A stretch of 64,000 nucleotides of DNA. It comes from CAXXHQ01 sp963665265 (GTDB lineage: Bacteria > Planctomycetota > Planctomycetia > Pirellulales > Thermoguttaceae). The stretch covers positions 372,001-436,000 of the forward strand of contig CAXXHQ010000001.1 in NCBI GenBank assembly GCA_963665265.2, written 5' to 3'. Position 1 is the stretch's first letter. Each line of letters begins with the position of its first letter. The notes beneath the pieces were generated by a model, which was not told where the DNA came from, made no database searches, and saw only the letters and a program-made list of their open reading frames with translations. Shown here one piece after another: positions 61,223 through 64,000 of the stretch. The position numbers and the translations under genes were made by a program.

Positions 61223-61609
61223 TTACCCAATCCTATCCGATTTCCAGAAGCTCCAATCGATTGGCGGAACGGAGCTTCCACGAATTAAAGCTTCGATAAT
61301 ACCTAATACTGTGTAGAACCACGGTGATCCGAGAATTTTACCCCTATAGTCTGGCTCATAGATCGCTATCACCTTATCAACGTATTCAACTGGCAGTTTT
61401 CCGCCAAAATCATCAAGTTGATTTCTCGCAAAATTGACGAAAGAAAGAAATTCTATTTCTTTATCGGGATTTCCATGGAGAATTCTGTCTAGTCCAAGAT
61501 CTGTGCATCCGACGCCGATTGTACTTTTGCAAAATTCACGAGCCATCTGCTCAATACGCCGCTTTTCGGAAGAGTCGCTCGCATTTCTCCCTGCTTCGTA
61601 AAACAGCAT
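61223..61609 (-). CDS. Hypothetical protein, probably the 3' part of a frameshifted gene
   Basis: A 128-residue frame (MLFYEAGRNASDSSEKRRIE, then EFLSFVNFARNQLDDFGGKL). Coding character continues upstream of its first ATG (RYQGKAVEVPESALICVSY) without a start codon until a stop, and passes into another frame near 61665. So the present ATG is probably internal and the gene broken. No family recognised. Confidence 0.5.
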   Translation of the reverse strand: MLFYEAGRNASDSSEKRRIEQMAREFCKSTIGVGCTDLGLDRILHGNPDKEIEFLSFVNFARNQLDDFGGKLPVEYVDKVIAIYEPDYRGKILGSPWFYTVLGIIEALIRGSSVPPIDWSFWKSDRIG

Positions 61610-61664
61610 GTAGCTGACGCAGATAAGTGCAGACTCTGGAACTTCAACAGCTTTTCCTTGATAT

Positions 61665-61844
61665 CTAATAAATGTCGATGCCAGATTGCTGGTCTGTATT
61701 CTCGGAAATTAATGCATTAATTTTGGCAACGCATCTGCCCAAAACGTTCGTAAATTCAACAATCTGCTTATCGGAGAAACCAAGAGGGAAATGTCTTATT
61801 CGGAACAAGAAGCCTAGTCGGCACGCGGTTTTCGGGGACTCATT
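61665..61844 (-). pseudogene. 5' part of the frameshifted hypothetical gene
   Basis: This frame reads LFRIRHFPLGFSDKQIVEF and CVAKINALISENTDQQS before a TAG at 61665-61667. The next frame continues as ...YQGKAVEVPE. A single indel near 61670 would join it to the 61223-61609 frame. No start codon is clear; its upstream end merges with the decayed doc gene. Confidence 0.4.
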
Positions 61845-62002
61845 CTACCGCGACTCCCATCTCCCCCCCCATCCTTATTTCTGCGACTCTCGGCGTTCCC
61901 GAGCCTTCGCGAAAAAACGCTTGCTTGGCGGCCGCCGTAACGGACGATTTGGTCCCGATGAACCTCAAGAATTTCATCAAGCGTTAGGAAGATCGGCTCC
62001 AC
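61814..62002 (-). pseudogene. Truncated Doc/Fic-type toxin gene
   Basis: GTG 62002 opens MEPIFLTLDEILEVHRDQIV and RYGG, the conserved N-terminus of Doc (death-on-curing) toxins, which modify EF-Tu. After about 25 residues the frame loses similarity (indel) and stops at 61814; the catalytic HPFxDGNKR motif is absent. Just upstream, a short frame ending NERYGKDLKRLAE (stop 62006-62008) may be the C-terminus of its antitoxin. A dead toxin-antitoxin pair. Confidence 0.7.
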
Positions 62003-62085
62003 AACTTACTCCGCAAGCCGCTTGAGATCCTTGCCGTAGCGTTCGTTGCGTCCCCCTTTGCTTCAAATTGCAACCGCATTCGTCA

Positions 62086-63192
62086 TCACGACTTTCGCAT
62101 TCCCAATCGCACAACCAGCAATCCCGCGAGGACGATCGACGTAACGGCGACGGCGGCAATCCAAGTCCAAGAAAATCGGTTCCGCCGGTCCGCGTCCGAA
62201 CGTTTTGCCGGATCGACGGTTTGCGTCTTTTTTCCGTCGGATTTCTTTGCAACGACCGAATTCGCTTCAACTCGCCCCTTTCGCCATACATATTTGTTCG
62301 GAACGTCCGCGACGACGCGGCTCCCCTCGGGCACGACCGAAAGAATTTTATCGATCTCGCGATTGATGCGGTCCAAGTCCGTCGTACATTCCTGAATCTC
62401 GACCGTCGCTTTTTCTTCGACCGACTTGCCGTTCCGCCCTTCTTCCTTCGTTCGATAAGTCGCGGTCCAGGGCGCCTTCATGTCGGCGGTCAATGGCGGA
62501 TCAAAAACGCATCGCACGTCAACTCGTTTTAATCCCGTCGCAAAAGGATCGTACTTCACCTCGTTCAACTTTTTGTCAGGATTCCGGCTCGTGAAAACAT
62601 CCTCTTCGTCCTGCGAGAATTCAATCGTCTTCAACCCGCCGTTTTGCGAAACGACTGTCAGAATCCCGCAGGGAATCCTTTTCGCCGCGCGTTCTTTGCC
62701 TTGCGCGAGAAGCGAAAAGACGTCGTCAGGCGAAACCCCAAGATAATCGGCGGAAAAAAATAACGCAAAGTTCGCCTTCGCGAAAGTCGCCGTTTGCGCA
62801 TTTGCGAAGCGAGCGGCGTAACTATTCTCCTTCATTTGCCGTTGACGAACGATCGCCTGAAGACGCCGCGACTGCGACTCTAACAAATTGTCGGCGAGTT
62901 TCGCTTCAATTTCAAACGATACGGAACGCAGATCGGCGTCGCTGCTATACTCGAAACTTTCTTGGCGACTTCTCGTCCGTAAACCGGTAAGAACGCGATT
63001 CGGAGCGACGGCTATCAAAAACGGATAATTCCTCTTGGCCGAATCTTCATCCGCCGACTGAAAATTAAGCTTGCCAACGAGCATGTAGTTCTTAACTTGA
63101 AACTGCCCGCCAAAACCAAGCGTGGAGCAAGAAGCGGTTAGATAGAAAATCGCGAACGTTACGCAAAAGCGCAGCTTAGCAAGCGTTTTCAT
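62086..63192 (-). CDS. Secreted, C-terminally anchored protein of unknown function
   Basis: A 368-residue protein with a signal sequence (FCVTFAIFYLTASCSTLGFG; a lipobox-like TASC) and a C-terminal helix (FSWTWIAAVAVTSIVLAGLL) with a basic tail (GMRKS), so it spans the envelope with most of it outside. The middle is alpha/beta without known motifs; a coiled-coil-like stretch lies at about 275-295 (TTDLDRINREIDKIL). No family recognised. Confidence 0.65.
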   Translation of the reverse strand: MKTLAKLRFCVTFAIFYLTASCSTLGFGGQFQVKNYMLVGKLNFQSADEDSAKRNYPFLIAVAPNRVLTGLRTRSRQESFEYSSDADLRSVSFEIEAKLADNLLESQSRRLQAIVRQRQMKENSYAARFANAQTATFAKANFALFFSADYLGVSPDDVFSLLAQGKERAAKRIPCGILTVVSQNGGLKTIEFSQDEEDVFTSRNPDKKLNEVKYDPFATGLKRVDVRCVFDPPLTADMKAPWTATYRTKEEGRNGKSVEEKATVEIQECTTDLDRINREIDKILSVVPEGSRVVADVPNKYVWRKGRVEANSVVAKKSDGKKTQTVDPAKRSDADRRNRFSWTWIAAVAVTSIVLAGLLVVRLGMRKS

Positions 63193-63413
63193 CGTGCGGC
63201 GAACTCCCCATTTCCTTGAAAAGCGTTTATGTGAATAATTTACCGCGCCAAGAAAAAAAGAAAAGGCATGCGCAACGAAGGCGACGCAATTGCTCGCCCC
63301 ACGATGATGTTCATTGCGAGAAAACGGAACGGAACCGCCGGAAAACGATAATCCCGAAAAGAATATGACCGCCCCGTTAAAGCGAGAATTCGCCGCTTTA
63401 CGTGAATCTGAAT

Positions 63414-64000
63414 TTATCGTTCGACGATGAGCGCGGCGGCCAGCCGGTCGGGCGACGTATTCGGCGGCAACGCGTCGATCGCGTATTCGGCGATCGCTTG
63501 ATTGTATTCGGTCAACGTGCTTAAAAATTCGTTCGTTCGCTCGCGCTGCCGCCCGATCTTTTCGAGCGCGACGAAGAGCGACGATTGGCGACGATCGTAT
63601 TTTTCAAACGCCGCCGCTCGATCGGCGTCGGCTTCAATCACGGCCGAGGCGTGCAGACGAACGCTTTCGGAGAAGCCCGGTATGGCGGCCGTATTCTTAC
63701 GAATCGCCCACGCGGCGCCGAACGATCGCGGGGCGGGCGCTTCGCTCAACGCATAGCCGCCGAAGTGCGGACACGAAGCGGCCAACGGCCAAACGCCTTC
63801 GGCGACCGAGCCGGTCCGTAACGCCAATTCAAACTGCGATTCGACTAATTCGGCATGCGCGTCTCGAAGATCGGCTTTCGATTCCGTTCGCGCGGCGTAA
63901 AGAAAAAGCATCTCGGTCGGACCGGCAGGCTCGGCGCGACGATCGATCGCCGCCGATTGCAAGGCGTCGAAAAACTCCAACTCCTGCGCGATCGTTTGAT
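63414..64000 (-). CDS. C-terminal part of a TolC-like or coiled-coil protein (partial)
   Basis: The frame is open to the right edge; TTG 63980 is only an internal codon. The visible 190 or so residues are helical: ADLRDAHAELVESQFELALR, FEKYDRRQSSLFVALEKIG, and FLSTLTEYNQAIAEYAIDAL near the end, a pattern common to the C-terminus of planctomycete TolC-type outer-membrane proteins. The assignment is tentative because the N-terminus is missing. Confidence 0.5.
   Translation of the reverse strand, partial: QTIAQELEFFDALQSAAIDRRAEPAGPTEMLFLYAARTESKADLRDAHAELVESQFELALRTGSVAEGVWPLAASCPHFGGYALSEAPAPRSFGAAWAIRKNTAAIPGFSESVRLHASAVIEADADRAAAFEKYDRRQSSLFVALEKIGRQRERTNEFLSTLTEYNQAIAEYAIDALPPNTSPDRLAAALIVER

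Noticed and set aside
61977..62291. 104-codon minus-strand frame near the Doc remnant
   Set aside because: Overlaps the secreted protein gene in another frame and has no antitoxin similarity; only the short NERYGKDLKRLAE frame looks real.

Overview
The window looks like part of a planctomycete chromosome, probably from an anaerobic Pirellulales/Thermoguttaceae-like organism. This is inferred from gene content: a BBP7-type outer-membrane barrel, a membrane-anchored PknB-like kinase, a prepilin-like secreted protein, many secreted low-complexity proteins, TPR proteins, a System II cytochrome c biogenesis pair, and a trimeric [FeFe]-hydrogenase-type operon. No marker gene fixes the genus.

Region 1-6.9 kb is a surface-glycan locus. 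It has two proteins that join a glycosyltransferase to a SAM methyltransferase, a GT-B glycosyltransferase and a further glycosyltransferase-like protein. An IS256-type transposase remnant interrupts it. An AT-rich gap then leads to a terminator-like hairpin, a 22-codon leader ORF with a near-perfect Shine-Dalgarno, and an excisionase-like HTH gene overlapping the leader stop. Region 6.9-11.6 kb holds tRNA-Glu(CTC) with its own promoter and terminator, a Ser/Thr kinase, a large secreted Ig-like protein and a small SHOCT-like membrane protein.

Region 11.7-26.5 kb holds clpX, a stand-alone NusG paralogue, sixA, a long divergent RNase HII-like gene, an MnmE-like GTPase lacking its C-terminal catalytic tail, a prepilin-type protein, an RpoD-family sigma factor and a three-gene ExbB/ExbD-like membrane module. 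From about 13.8 to 38.2 kb the gaps are filled with dispersed repeats: telomere-like TAGGG arrays, GGATGAA repeats and small GC-rich palindromes. Several repeats sit exactly at gene ends and supply the stop codon or last residues.

Region 27.3-30.7 kb holds queD and queC (7-deazaguanine synthesis), a divergent subtilase between them and a possible PD-(D/E)XK nuclease. Region 31.0-36.7 kb is the most striking part: a HydC/HydB/HydA-type operon in which the HydB (NuoF-like) subunit is fused to an NfnB/GltD-like FAD-NADPH module. One complex could therefore link H2 or ferredoxin, NADH and NADPH. aroC follows.

Region 38.2-45.3 kb is a block of TPR proteins; two are tandem paralogues with near-identical junctions and a transglutaminase-like domain. 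Region 45.4-52 kb holds ccsA/resB, an OmpA-type lipoprotein, an HTH protein with an acidic repeat region and C-terminal membrane segment, and a small anchored protein. Region 52-64 kb holds a structured non-coding stretch, BBP7, TPR, HDOD and DinB proteins, purC, a GH10-like protein with altered catalytic positions, small accessory genes with a decayed Doc toxin, a membrane-anchored secreted protein and a partial gene at the right edge.
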